The translations under genes were made by a program, and so were the position numbers. A DNA stretch of 64,000 bases. It comes from Geosiphon pyriformis (taxonomy: Eukaryota; Glomeromycota; Glomeromycetes; Archaeosporales; Geosiphonaceae). The notes under the pieces were generated by a model. The model did not search any database, had not been told where the DNA came from, and saw nothing but the letters and a program-made list of their open reading frames with translations. The stretch spans positions 41,881 to 105,880 of the forward strand of contig JAAOMT010000503.1 of NCBI GenBank assembly GCA_016748015.1. The letters run 5' to 3'. Within the stretch, counting starts at the first letter, position 1. Each line of letters begins with the position of its first letter. Shown here piece after piece: positions 49,880 to 63,400 of the stretch.

Positions 49880-52690
49880 TATTTAGCTGTTAAAGCATAG
49901 GTTAATGATACGATCTGGATTGGCAATTACAAAACTACAATTCAACATATCCTAGATATTATAAATGAATTCTTTGGCATTAATAACATTTTTATTAATA
50001 ATAATAAAACTGTAATCATTTTTATTAATTAAGAAACTTAATATACTTTTTTAAATATTAATAGATTACTAATTTTAATAGCTAAAAAAAATGAATTGTA
50101 CAAATATCTTGGTTTTATTGTTAATAGAGAATTTTTTAAAGCTTAGTTTGGCTAAAGCTTATATAGATATCAAATTTTTTACAAATAAGATAAACAATTT
50201 TTTTACTTGGTTTCTGTAGTTTTTTAATATATTATTTATTATAAAATACAATTTTGTTTTGTTTTAAAGAATATTTATGTTAAATAAGACACTATTATAA
50301 AAAAAGCCTTAAATTTAAAATAAAATTACTTAAAAATTTTTCCAATAAATTCATCTTTTTATAATTCAAAACAGTTTAAACAAATTTAAACTGAGAATAT
50401 ATTGGCTTTTGTTATGTAGTTTTTAAATATAAAAAGCATTTTGAATAGACTTTTTAATTACTGTTATTTAAATTTGTAAATTTTTGTTTGAATATTATTA
50501 TATCTTTTTTAATAGTCTATTAAGTTAAATATTAATTTCAAACCCAATTTTTTGGTTGGTATTACAAGCATTTTTTTAAATAATAATATTTTTTTACTAA
50601 TTTTATAATTAATATATTTTGTTTTATTAAAAAAATACCAATATTAATTGTTTTAAATTGGTTTATTTTTTTTTGGTTCCTTATTTTTTAAAAAATTTAG
50701 TATTGTTTTTGTAAAACAGCTTTTAAATAAAAAGTCTGTATTTTAACTAATTAAGTTTTTATTATTAAAAAAAACTGGATTTAAAAAACCCAATTTTTAG
50801 ATAATTTATATTAATAATTACTTGTTTTATTTACTTTTAAAAACTTAATTACAATATTACTAAGTTTTGTGGAAAAAAATTCTCTGTTAATTCTGATTTA
50901 AAATTAGAAAACAAAAAAAATTTAAAACCTAGTTAAACAATTTTTAATACTTTAAAATTATTGCTAAATACTTGTAAATATTTAAACAAAAAATTAATAT
51001 TAAACTATTATTTTTTTTAGTTTTACTTGCTTAAACTTAAACATTCAATTTATTACTTAATCAATTTTTAAAACCAAAAAACTTTAAACCAAAATAAGCA
51101 TTCAAAAACATTAGCAAATAAAAAAAATGTTTTTAAATTAATTAAAAAAAATTCACAAACAATAAAAAATAATAATAATAATAATAACTGCATATATTGT
51201 AAAAATTTTTAAATTTACAAAAAAAAATATTAAAACCAGTTCTTAAAAATAACTTAACAAAGTTATCAAAGCAAAAAATATTAATAAATAAAATACAATA
51301 AAAATATTAAAAGCAATTTCTTATTTTTTATAAAAAATTATTAAGAAATAATTTAAAAATCTTATTTAATTTTTTAAAAATTAACAAACATTTAGAATTG
51401 CTTTTTTCGAGCAATTTATTGACAATAATATCTTAATTACTTTTCAAAATTGGTTTTAAAATATCAAATAAAAACCAATTAAATCTGTTATAATTTATCT
51501 TAAAAAGTTTAACAAACATTTTATATAAATTTAACAATTAAAAACAAATAACTATTATTTTAATACACAAATATTAGACTAATTTATTGTAAAATTAAAA
51601 AACAAACTGATCAAAAAAGTTTATTTACATATTTTAAAAAATTTAACTATTATTATTTACTATACTAGAGTTTATAATATTTGTTAAAATACCATACTGG
51701 TTTCTTGTTATTGAAAAAAAAACCAGTTTCTGAAAATGCTTAATATTTTATTAGACAGCTATATAAAATTGTTGGTTTTGTCAACTGAAAATTCAAATAC
51801 ACTAATAGTATTGTAAATATAACATTTTATAATTTTTTCAATATATATAAAACCTTTGGTATATAGTATTTTAATAGTTGTGTTAAATTTGGTTTCACTA
51901 GTTTTGCTTCTGTAGTATTTTGATCCTATTTTATGAAGATTTTACATTACTATTTGTCTATAACCAAGAGAAAAAAACTATATAACTCAAATTATTTTAG
52001 TGTATTATGTATTTAATATAGACTAATTAAAGACTCTGATTATATATTTTTAGGTATTCATAATAATTGTACTAAAAAAAACCTAATCTTAAATACTATC
52101 TAAAAATAAATTGATTTACTGTATATTTGTATTGCTAATTGTAAAGTAATCTGATTTTTGTATAAAGTAGAATCTTTTAATTACTTATATATATTATTGG
52201 TTAAAAGTTTTATATTAAAGAAATAAATGACTAAGATAGTATGCTTATTAAATATTAGGTTTAATAATGATGTGATAGTTATTAATTTAATTAGAAATTT
52301 TGTTAAGGATTATAGAGCTGCTATTTGGTTACCAGACACATAATTAAGAGCACATTATAAAAAACATAATCTTTTGCTTTATGATAGATTAGTTGCTTTA
52401 TCTATTTCAAGATTGTTATCTATATGAATTCTTAAAATAATTTATAATTTTAATATCAAATTAGATATATATGTTTGTTTTAGATTATACTCTCTTTTGA
52501 TTAGTTTTTATTTTATTTTTATATAGGATTTTTTTGTAGTAAATAGTGTAAGTATATAGTGTTGTCTTGATTGATCCAAGTTGCTGGTTATATGTAAAAA
52601 AAGCATAAACCATACTTAATCTAAAATCTTCTTTAATTGATTGTTTTTAAGTAGTAATTGGACTGTATTCATAAAACTTAATAAAAAAAA
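49880..52690 (+). mobile_element. Decayed LINE relic, RT motif to 3' tail, with AT-rich insert
   Basis: 49895-50570 aligns with copy A at about 470-1190. It still reads V-N-D-T-I-W-I-G at the RT active site (49901-49924) and follows copy A through the region reading cttggttttattg against tttgggtatcttctt. The segment 51900-52080 aligns with copy A at about 2200-2390, and 52555-52690 is the family 3' tail. Between about 50900 and 51640 the sequence becomes A-rich and does not follow copy A, so another element has probably inserted there on the other strand. The retained second Asp at 49907 matters for judging the younger copies. Confidence 0.78.
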
Positions 52691-55600
52691 GCTTATAAAA
52701 TAGCAATAAAAAAAGCCAATCAAATTAAGTTTATTAATTTAGTAATAAATAAAACAAGTTTAATAGCTAAATAAAAATTGATTAACTTATTAAGAAAGTT
52801 AAAACTTATTTTACTAATTAATAGCAAAAATACTAATTACTACAATAATAAAATAAAGACAACTTTTTATTATTATTAAATAATTAATTATAAGACTTAA
52901 ATTGTTATTATTATAGAATTTTAGAATACTAAAAACGTAATTGCAAAAAATACAAAAAAATTAACAAAAACAAAATAATTAATATTATTTAATTATAATA
53001 ATTATAATAATTATTAATTATTTTTTAAGATTTTAACTTAATTATTATTAACTTATTTTATTATTAATTTAATAATATCATTACCAATTATCTTTAATAT
53101 AAAATTATTAACTATTAATAAAAAGATTGGTTTAATTCAACCAATTTTTATTACAAAATTATTTTAATTTAACAATAATAAAATTGGTTTTAATAATTAA
53201 TTGGTATTTTATAATAATAATTAACAATTACCAAAACATTTTTATATTTACTTCAACTATTTTACAATATTTAAAGACCAATATTTTATTATATTGTATT
53301 TTTAAAAAATAAAATTATAATTACAGCAACAAAATTTTTTAAACAATAATATTATAATTTTATTTACAAAAATAACTAAAAATACCAATTTATCTGATAT
53401 TTTTTTTTAAATTTAAAGTTTACAAATTATTATTTCTATTTAATAATATAATTATTATAAAACAAAAAGCAATTATTATAATATACACTAAAATTAAAAT
53501 AAAAAAAGCATTTTAGTTAATCTTAAATAATAGATTGGCTGAAAATATTATTATTTATTAACTAATACAAAAGTTTATATGAAATATAAACTAATTTGCT
53601 TAAATTATAATTGTTATAGTTAATAATATAAAAAAACACTAATTAGAAAAATTGATAACTTTTTTTTTATAATTAATAAAATTATTATTTTAATCAAAAT
53701 TTTTATTATATATATACTCTAATATTAAGCTTTTGTTAAAAATAATTGGCTTTTAAAGCCAATATCAAATTAAATTAATAAATTTAAAAACTAAAGATTT
53801 TATATTAAGAATAATAAATTAGAATATTTATTATTTGTGGTATTTTTAATAAATAATCTAAAAAAGCTTTTGTATTTAAATTTAAGAAAAAAAAACCAGT
53901 TATCAAAATTTACATAATATTTAATTATAATTTAATCAAATTAAAGAAATATAATAATAACTATTTGAAATACTTAAATTATAATCTATTTTTTATGATT
54001 TAAAAATTTAAACAATAAATTAATATTATTAATTAAACAAATTAGTAGTAAATATATCATTTATTCAAAAAAAACAAGTTTATATATTATTTAAATACAA
54101 AAATTGTGATAAAAAACTCTTATTTATAAAAACTTATATATTATTTAAAAAAAATATAGAAATTATATTTGTTATTATTATAAAGTTTATTATAATAAAT
54201 TATATTTTATTTGTAAATAATTATTAAATAAATATAATTAAATTAATATTGTAATAAAAAAAATTTTGTAATTAAATCTATTAATATATATTAATAATAT
54301 TAAAGAAAGTAAAAAAAAAAATGTTTTTTATAGTAGTATATAATAATACTTTTAATAAATTACACTATTACTCTTATAATATTAAAATAATTTATAAATT
54401 AACAATTGTTATTATTAATAAAAAAACCCAATAATATATTTGACAGATAAAAAAAGCTAAATCTTAAAATTTGCTAAATTTGACTATAAAAACAAAGTTA
54501 AATTATATTATATAATATTTAATTATGCATATTTTTTAAAAAAAAACTTATATTTAACAATTAAAACAAATAAATATTCAACTTTGTAAAAAATATATCA
54601 TGTTTTATAATAACTAATAGTATTTAAAATATTATGCTTTTAATATATTATTATTTATTAAAAATAATAAAAACAAAATTAAATTTGAAAAACCAGAATT
54701 AAAAAAATTTTTAATAATTTAATCTATTTTATTAAAAACCAATTTGCATTATAACTTAAATATTTTGATAATTATATGCAAGAAATTAAACCAAAAAAAG
54801 CTTATAAAATTAATATTTAAAAAAAAAACTTTGGTTTTATAACTAAAATTATTAAAAAAAATCAACTTGAAAATTGCTCTTAAAATTTTTTTAAAAGCAA
54901 TAATACAAATTGCTTTTTAATTATTATTAACAAACAAAAAAATCAATATTAAAAAAGAAGTTATAAATACAAAATACATTAAAAATATTACAATTATGCT
55001 TTAAAATAAAACAAAAACATTATTTAAAATTAAATATATTAAAAAAATTGCTTAAGTTATTTATTTGTTTTTAATTAATATTTCAAATTTGCAATTAATA
55101 AAAATAAAAATAAACTTAGAAAAAATAAAAAAAACCTAAAAATTTGAATTAATTAAATTATTTATATAAGAATTTAATAAATTAAACCAAATTAAACTTT
55201 AAATACTATTTAAGTTCAGTTTATATTATAAATCAAACCAAATTTTTAAAATAAATTTAATTTAAGTTTTAAATTAAAAATTTTTGACAAGTTTAAATTT
55301 AGTTCAAATTTGGATTAAAATTTATAAACTTGTTTAACTTTAATAATTAATTAAAAAAGTATATAAAATTATATATATATAACAATTTTACTTTTTAATT
55401 TATTAAAATAAATTTGTTGTTTAATATTATTAAAGATTTAAAATTCAAAATAATAAAATTTGATAACTTAAATAGTTCAAAAATTAATATTTTTAATAAA
55501 TATAATTTTTAGAGTAAAATATAAAATTATTTTAATAAATTTAAGTAAATATAAAAAAAAACAGCTAAATATTTAAAATATATACATAACTTTTTTTTTT

Positions 55601-56899
55601 ATAAAATTATAAGTATTTATAGTATTATTTAGAGACTTTTTATTAAACAATATATATTTAATAAAAAATATTATAAAAAAAAACAAAATATTCAAAAAAA
55701 TTACAAATTAATTAAATAAATATTTTAAATTACTATTTTTTACAATTTTTTGGCCAATTTAACTAAAAAACTGCATTTAAATTATTATTATTATTATTAA
55801 AAATTTGATATTTAAATACATTAAAATACAATTTTTTTATTTTATACATATATTTTGTAATTACTTAACAATTTAAAAATTATTTGTTGTTTTTAAATAT
55901 TTTTTTTTACAAATACAAATATAATTACAAATATAAAGTTTTGTTTAGTGTTTAAAACTATAAAAACAGCATAGTGTTTTTGATTATAGATATAAAAACT
56001 ATTAAAAAAAATTAGTTAATAATATAATATAATTTTTAATAATTAAATCTGAATATGTTTATAAACTTTAAATTAAACTTATTATTTAGATTTGAATTTG
56101 GTTTAAATTTAATGATTTTAAGTTCAGTTTGAATTTAAGTTCAAAATTTAGCCAAAATTTTTGTTTAAATTTGATTTAATTTAATAATTTAATTAAATTT
56201 AAACCAAACCAAACTAAATAACAAAGTCTTAAATTTACAGTTTTAGTAAATATAGTTTTTAATATACAAAATAAATTTTATTAAATCTTTAAACTACTAA
56301 AAATAATTATTTTTTTATTATTTAAAGAACTTTATAAAGTATATATTTGTTTAAAACTAATTAATACTTAACAAATTTTTGAATAAATTTATAAAAAACA
56401 TAAAATTTTAATTTTAAACATTTAACTATTCAAAAAAACAAAAGAATTTAATATTATTTTTTACAATTTTTAATAATTATTTTATAATATTAGTAAAACA
56501 ATTGAAAATTAAAATTATTTATAATAATATTTTTTAATAAGCAATATCATAATAAGTTTCAAATTTTACAAAAATTAAATATTTATTCTTAAAATTTAAT
56601 TTAATTTTTATTTTTAAGAATTATTATATTATTATTGAAAAACTATTACGAATTAACATAAGACAATTGGAACCATAACAACAAAAACTACTTAAATAAT
56701 TTATTACAAAATATATAAACATATTTATTAAAGATAATAATAATAATTTAAAAAGAATAAATTTAATTTAACATTAAATTTATATTAATAATATTTAACC
56801 AAAATAACAATAAATCTATTAAGTACTACTTATTAGTTATTAATTATTAGTTTATTAAAAAAAAAGTCCAAAAAAAACTCAAAAAAGACTTATTTAATT
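52691..56899. other. AT-rich block, unassigned transposon remains
   Basis: About 4.2 kb of nearly pure A and T, A-biased on the plus strand. It probably includes the upstream part (gag, protease, LTR) of the gypsy element that follows, but I could not recognise these. No gene-like frame. Confidence 0.4.
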
Positions 56900-56959
56900 A
56901 TTAAAAAGCCTATAAACTTTATTAATAATTCTAATAAAAAAAAACTAAAAAAAACCAAT

Positions 56960-58440
56960 TTTTTATAAATGATTATTAATTTAACAATATAACAATTAAA
57001 AATGCTTATTTCTTATCACAAATTAATAATATGTTAAATATTTTTTCATATTAAATTTAGAAAATAAATATTAATAAGTAGTTATAAATTTTAAAAATTA
57101 GTTAAAAACAGTATTTATTACATAAAAAAAAATTATAAGTTTAATATAATGTTTTTTAAATTATGTAATATATTGGTAATATTTTAATATTTTATAGATA
57201 TTATATATAATAAATTTTTATAACAACTAATAGTTGTTTATCTTAATAATACTAATGTTTATTTTTTAATATTTAAAATTTATTTAATTTATTTACAAAA
57301 AGTTTTTTAATAATTACAAGAAAAAAAATTAAAATATAATATTAAAAAATATTATTTTAATAAACAAATTAGTTATATTATTAGTAAAAAAAAAATTAAA
57401 CTTGATTCAGAAAAAATAAATACAGTACAAAATTTTAAAATTCTTTAAAACATAATTAAATTAAGAAAATTTATAAGATTAATATTTTATTATTAAAAAT
57501 TTATTAAAAAATTTTCAAAAATTACCAAATTTTTCAACTATCTGGTCAACAAAAATATAAAATATTAATAAATTAAAATTCAATAAAAAGTTTTTAATAC
57601 TTTTAAAACAAGATTAATAACTGTTTTAATTTTTGTCTATTTTAATTTTAACAAAAAATTTCAATTAATTACTAATATTTTTTATATAATATTTAGTATT
57701 ATTTTATTATAATTAAATAACTAAAACAATAAAAAACAGTTATTTATATAACTTTTAAACCAACAGAAACCAAATAGTTGTTTATTAAATTAAAAATAAT
57801 AACAATTATTTAAATTTTAAAACACTTTTAATAATATTTAAAAAAAAATTAAAAATTTAATAATAATATTAATAATATTAGACTTAAATTATTCAAGAAA
57901 AAAAATCAAAGCTCAATATTAAACAGTTATAAAAAACTGATTTCTTAGTTAAATATATTTATATTGTATATTATAAACCAAAAAAAATTACACACAAATG
58001 TAAATAATTTTTTAAGAATAAAACAAAATTAATACAAAACCAACTTAATAATTTAAATAAATTAACAAACAATAAATTTTAACAAATACAACAATATTAA
58101 AAATTATTTAAAAACACTTACAATGCCAAAAAACTGGATTTTAAATAAAAAACATTAGTTATAATATTAATTAAAACAATATTTTATATACAACAATTTA
58201 AATAATCTATTTAGATTAATATAAAAACATAAAAAAAAACAAATTTAAACAATATATATTTAAATTTATTATTAATATATTTGAGAAAAAACAACACAAT
58301 TTAAAAAATACTAAAATATTATTTTTGGCCCAAAATAAAAAAATATATATTAAATTTTGTAATAATTATTAAAAAAAAACACATTTTATTAAATCTTTAA
58401 CAATATTAATAATAATAATAATAATAAAATCAACTAATTT
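56960..58440 (+). mobile_element. Decayed Ty3/gypsy LTR retrotransposon polymerase
   Basis: Plus-strand translation, with stops and frame changes, follows Ty3/gypsy pol in order. An N-x-I-T-I-K-N-x-Y-x-L start of RT lies near 56988. N-I-M-F-F-K-L-C-N-I-L (usual V-M-P-F-G-L-C-N-A-P) is near 57142. V-V-Y-L-N-N (usual V-Y-L-D-D) is at 57233-57250. L-K-Y-N-I-K-K and D-S-E-K-I follow, then L-R-K-F-I-R-L-I-F-Y-Y and F-I-K-K-F-S-K-I (57455-57530). An RNase H start of the type F-x-L-I-T-x-x lies near 57655. An integrase zinc-domain segment F-W-P-K-I-K-K-Y-I-L-N-F-V is at about 58320-58360. Catalytic Asp codons read Asn and several Trp, Arg and Gln positions read as stops, again C:G to T:A decay. LTRs were not identified. 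Confidence 0.82.
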
Positions 58441-59054
58441 TAATATTATAATAAACTTAACAATCTTAAATATTATTATTAATTAAAACTTAATATAAAA
58501 TAATTTAGACTTTTATTATTAATTTAACTTATATTATTGTTTTATATTTTAATATTAATTAATTAATTATATTTATTTAAAAAAATTTACTGAAATTTTT
58601 GTAAAATTAACAGTATTAAAACTCAAAATAACATTACTTAAAAATAGATAAAAAACCTTTTTTTAAAAAATGTATTTTAATTAAAATTAATAAATAGTTT
58701 AAAAGTTTTAATATTTAATATAAATATTATTTACTAAAACAAATATTAAATATATTAAAGTTTTTTAAAAACAACAATAAATACTTTTTAAGTAATAAGA
58801 AAGTTTATTTTAATATAATAATAGCTAAAAAAAAGTTAAGCAAATATGCATTATAAATTGTTTCTTATAATTTTATTATAATTATACCATTTCATAGGGA
58901 TTTATCACGTGACCATGAATTTTTTATTAAAGGACCCTTTTTCTTTTATATTTTGTCAAGTTCAAAAACCTGACTTCTATCACAATCTTTTATGCCGAAT
59001 TTTCCCTCAAAACATAAAGTGACCAGATCTATAAACCGTTTTCTCTCTTTGAAC
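58441..59054. other. End of AT block and PCMT upstream region
   Basis: AT-rich to about 58890, then an abrupt return to ordinary composition; the PCMT promoter must lie in the last 160 bp. An AAT run lies at about 58409-58426, just before this stretch. Confidence 0.5.
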
Positions 59055-60288
59055 ATGGCGTGGCTTTGCTCAGGTTTGCATGAATTCTACACAAGTACTA
59101 TAATAAATTTGGGTATTCGAATGATACTTGGTAAAGCTTGTCGAACTGGATTTTACTCATAGGTAAAAGCAACGAGGACCTAGTGAACAACTTGAAACGG
59201 GCGAAAATCATAAATAATCCTCGAGTCGAGGAAGCTATGAAGGCCGTTGACAGGGGGAACTACATAGATCATGAACCTTATCACGATTCACCCCAACGAT
59301 TGGGTTATGGGGCTACAATCTCAGCTCCGTCAGTAGTAATTTCAGACTCGATGCTTTGATATATAAATAAAATTTATTCCGAAAAGAATGAAGAAAATAT
59401 ATACATCTTTTTTTTAATAGGCACATGCACGCTTATGCTCTCGAGTATTTAGAAAAATATCTATTACCTGGGGCTAAAGGTTGTTTTAATTCCTCGGAAT
59501 CAAAACTTTCTTATAGGATCTGAATTACAAAACTCCAGAGCCGATTGTTATCTTTGATACAATTTCTAGTTCTCGACGTCGGTTCGGGATCGGGATATTT
59601 GACTGCTTGCCTTGCCCATATGGTAAATATTTGATATTTCACATTTACAAAACTCTGATCATAATTCTGCTTCAAACAGGTTGGCCCTACGGGAAAAGCT
59701 ATTGGTGTCGATCACATCCCCCAACTAGTAAAACATGCGGAAAAGAATGTGAAAAAAGATCATCCTGAATTCCTTGAATCTAACAGAATAATTTTTATCG
59801 AAGGGGACGGCAGAGAAGGATATCCCCCATTAGCACCATATGACTGCATGTATGGATAGTCCTATTGCCCATGATATAAATGCATTTGTTTTTTAATTTA
59901 TCCTCACATGAAAGTTTTTTAAAAGCCATGTTGGGGCAGCAGCGGGAAAAACACCTAGAGCTTTGATAGATCAATTAAAAGCTCCTGGGCGGTAGGTTAA
60001 CTGCTCGAAATGGTCAAATAGCTTTATTCCGTATTGAAATGGTTTTTTTTTGTGTGGAAAGATTATTCATCCCTGTAGGAGTATACTCTCAAGATATTTA
60101 CGTGATTGACAAGGATGTTGAAGGGAATATAAAAGAGCAATCTTTAATGGGAGTGATGGTATCATAAGTTTCTTTTAAAATCTGACATCTGTTGATTTTT
60201 TATAAGTAATATATTGATCTTGGTTTCTATTTCTTCCTTTCAGTACGTTCCTCTCACTGATGCACAGAAGCAATTGTATGGACACTAA
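59055..60288 (+). CDS. PCMT1: Protein-L-isoaspartate O-methyltransferase
   Basis: Eight exons: 59055-59073, 59163-59328, 59421-59479, 59570-59622, 59680-59849, 59926-59991, 60062-60158 and 60244-60288. All phases agree, giving 224 aa, the family length. It transfers methyl from S-adenosylmethionine to L-isoaspartyl residues in damaged proteins, starting their repair. Seen: [37 protein letters not shown] (read across an exon junction), the SAM-binding motif VLDVGSGSGYLTACLAH, IGVDHIPQLV, and HVGAAAGKTPRALIDQLKAPGR. The first exon codes only for MAWLCS and one base. It is convergent with the gephyrin-type gene, 145 bp away. Many budding yeasts lack this enzyme. Confidence 0.96.
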
Positions 60289-60433
60289 CATTGGGAGTCG
60301 ATTTGTACCATCAATTTTTTTATTTTTGCTTGTTGGCTGGGCTTTTTCTTTGAAATTCTGCAAATAATAAATAAAAAAGTAATATCTTATAATAAGAATA
60401 ATTTGAAGATCAATAGTCCACTTTAGACTGTTG

Positions 60434-63400
60434 TTAATTCAATTGTCCAATAAGGATAGCATTAACAATTTGTCCCTGATTCAATTCCCTTAATTGATTG
60501 GTACCAGCTGGTAGAACTAATAAAGCGTTACAGCTTTGGAAACTTTGCATTCTACTGCTTTGCTGAAGACCGGTGGATCTTGCAATCAATTTTCTAGTCA
60601 AATGATCAAATGATATTGTGGCGCGTTGATACTCTGGTCGAGGGTCAAGAATTACTTTATGGGAAAGCTAAGAATTTCCAAAATCAGTAGGTAATAAATG
60701 GCTCTGTGACCAAACTGAACATAATAAAAAAGTACCTCGGCTGAAACAATTTTCCATTTCCAAGTTTGATACCCAGCCATTTTCCTCAAGGCCGGCAAAA
60801 CAAAAAAGTAGAACATGACGATAGCCGAGACAGGATTTCCTGGCAGAGAAAAAATAAGTTTATGAAATTTGTGTAATGATTTTGGTTCTTGCAAGGTGGC
60901 AAAAGTTGTCGGTTTTCTGTAATGTACAAATGGTTCAGTCTAAAATATGAAAGTATGATCGGAAATGAAAGTTGTGATTTTACCCAGGTTTGATTTTGAC
61001 ACGGCCAAAATGTATTTTGGCACCCAAGGAATGTTCTAGCGTTGGTTTCAATAAATCTTTTTCACCCATCGATACTCCTCCCGTTGTGATGAGAACATCC
61101 ACTTGGGATAGTGCCAATCGGAGTCTACGTTCTATTTCTTGAGGGCTGGAAAAATACGAAGGAATAAATGGCGCTTTAAAAATCGGGTACATTTTATTAA
61201 ATGATATGGGAGGGATTAGTATGAAAGCTTATCATAATATTTGGAGACATACTTATCTGGAACGATTCCAAAATCTATCATTTCGAATCCTGTTGCTTTC
61301 GCAATCGCCAAGAGAGTAGGTCTATTGCAATCTCGAATTTCTCCATTTTTAAGCTGCACGGAATTATTATAATCAACGACTTCATCACCAGTTGAAAGAA
61401 TCCCTAATTTTGGATGTTGATACACAAGTACCTATATTATTTAATAAGTTTATTGAACATATTTGGGATAAAGGAGGTATAGAAGTGATCATCTTTCACG
61501 AACCTTTGTGATTCCTACTGATGCCAAAACACCAATCTCCCCACCAACAGCAGATGCAATTTCATTTGCGTGAACTACTGTTTCCCCAATTTTTGTATCT
61601 GACCCAACTTCTCTGATATTTTCCCCATTGCAAGATTGAACAAGAATTTCGACTAATTCTTCTTGAATACCATCTAAAGTGGCTCTTATGAGATTAGTAT
61701 CTTCTACCATTACAACAGCTGTTGCCCCATTAGGTATTGATCCTCCAGTGGTTATTCGGACAATTTGGCCCGACTCGAGAGTCTCGTTATAATCAGATGC
61801 GTCAGCTAATGACACAGATTTCACTTTATATATCCCAGGCCCATCACTCGCTTGAGAAATTGAACATATTGGGAAAAGCAAATATCAGGTGTTACCATAA
61901 AGAAGATAAAAGAATATCGCCTTGGGTTATCATTATCGAAGATGACTGCCAGGGTGGTCCAAAAAATTGTCGACTACCGACCAACCCACAAATCCCCCAG
62001 TAATAACCTCCGGTTTTACGTTGAGTTTGATATTAGGAATAGGACGAGGAAATTTTAACGACACCCAAAGATCGTCTCGCATAATTTTCGAAAATTACGA
62101 ACTCTTAAATTGATCGAGATGCAAGACTATTGAAATCGGTATAAATTCATCCCCAGAAAAGTAATTACTTCCCAGATAAATAGACCTATTTTCAGATGTC
62201 AATTCCCCCAGACACATTTCAAAACAAGTTCCAAGGATTAATTCGTCTTACGGATTGTTTACCTAAAGCTCTAAAATGAGTTGAGGTCGATTTCTGACAT
62301 CGGTGGGATGGCGGTTTGCCGAGAAAATTTGGACTACCCAGGATTATTCTTGGACAATGATTACTCTAGGATTGTTCGTTTATGGCTTTTTCATCAATTA
62401 GGATAATCATGAGGATTGATTCGCACCAATTACAGCATAACCGTCGACGATAGAAGCACGATATCCTGGAACATTTTCTAATGCAGGAACATCTTTAGCA
62501 AAGACATGTCCGATCAAATTATTATCGACAGGGAGCTCTATCGTTCCAAGGACATTGGTATAACTATCTATAATGCTCATCGCTTCTTCTACGCTCAACA
62601 TTGGATAAGGTGATTGACGATGGCGTTGTGAAACTAGTTGTCATATTATGGTGTTATATGTAATGAAAGGCGTGAATCAAGATTTTTTTTAGTTTGATTC
62701 TTTACCAGGAGTAGATGGAGATTTTGACAGAATTAATTCTTTCTGATCTCCATTTCTGTGATTATCGTCGTGTTCGTGACGCTCGCGATGAACACAACGA
62801 TGATTGAGGACAACAGTGTTGTCTCCTGGAACAGAGACCACACGCTCTGAATCCTTAAATCCAGAATGAATATTTTCTCCGGATCCACCATTGGCTAGTT
62901 CAATAGCATGGGGCAAAATATTCAAGACCGCCTGCAAGTTCTCTTTGGCTCCTTTAGGACTGCCAGGGACCGTCAATATTATGGTATTACCACGAATTCC
63001 ACTTACGGGACGACTTAGGGCAGCAAATGGGGTGTTTAGCAATGAGGCAGAGATCATGGCATGAGTAATACCCGGAGAATGTTTTTGTATTAAGGGATTA
63101 ATTGCCTATATTTTTTAAAGTTGAGAGTAAAATAAAATTGTATGGCAAGGAACTTTTTCGCATTTTATTCAAACTATTATGATTTCTCGCTTTACTTCAG
63201 GGGTGATGTCTCTAATACCAAAGCCAGTCCCTCCAGTTGTGATCACTAAATCCAATTTGATCGTATCACACCAAGTCTTGACAACTTGCTGAATTCTTTC
63301 AAGTTCATCAGGGACACAAGCAGTTGCTGTAACGCAAAAAACGGTTTTATCTGTTCTATATTCTTCCAAAAGATTCTTTAGCGCCGGACCGCTAAGATCT

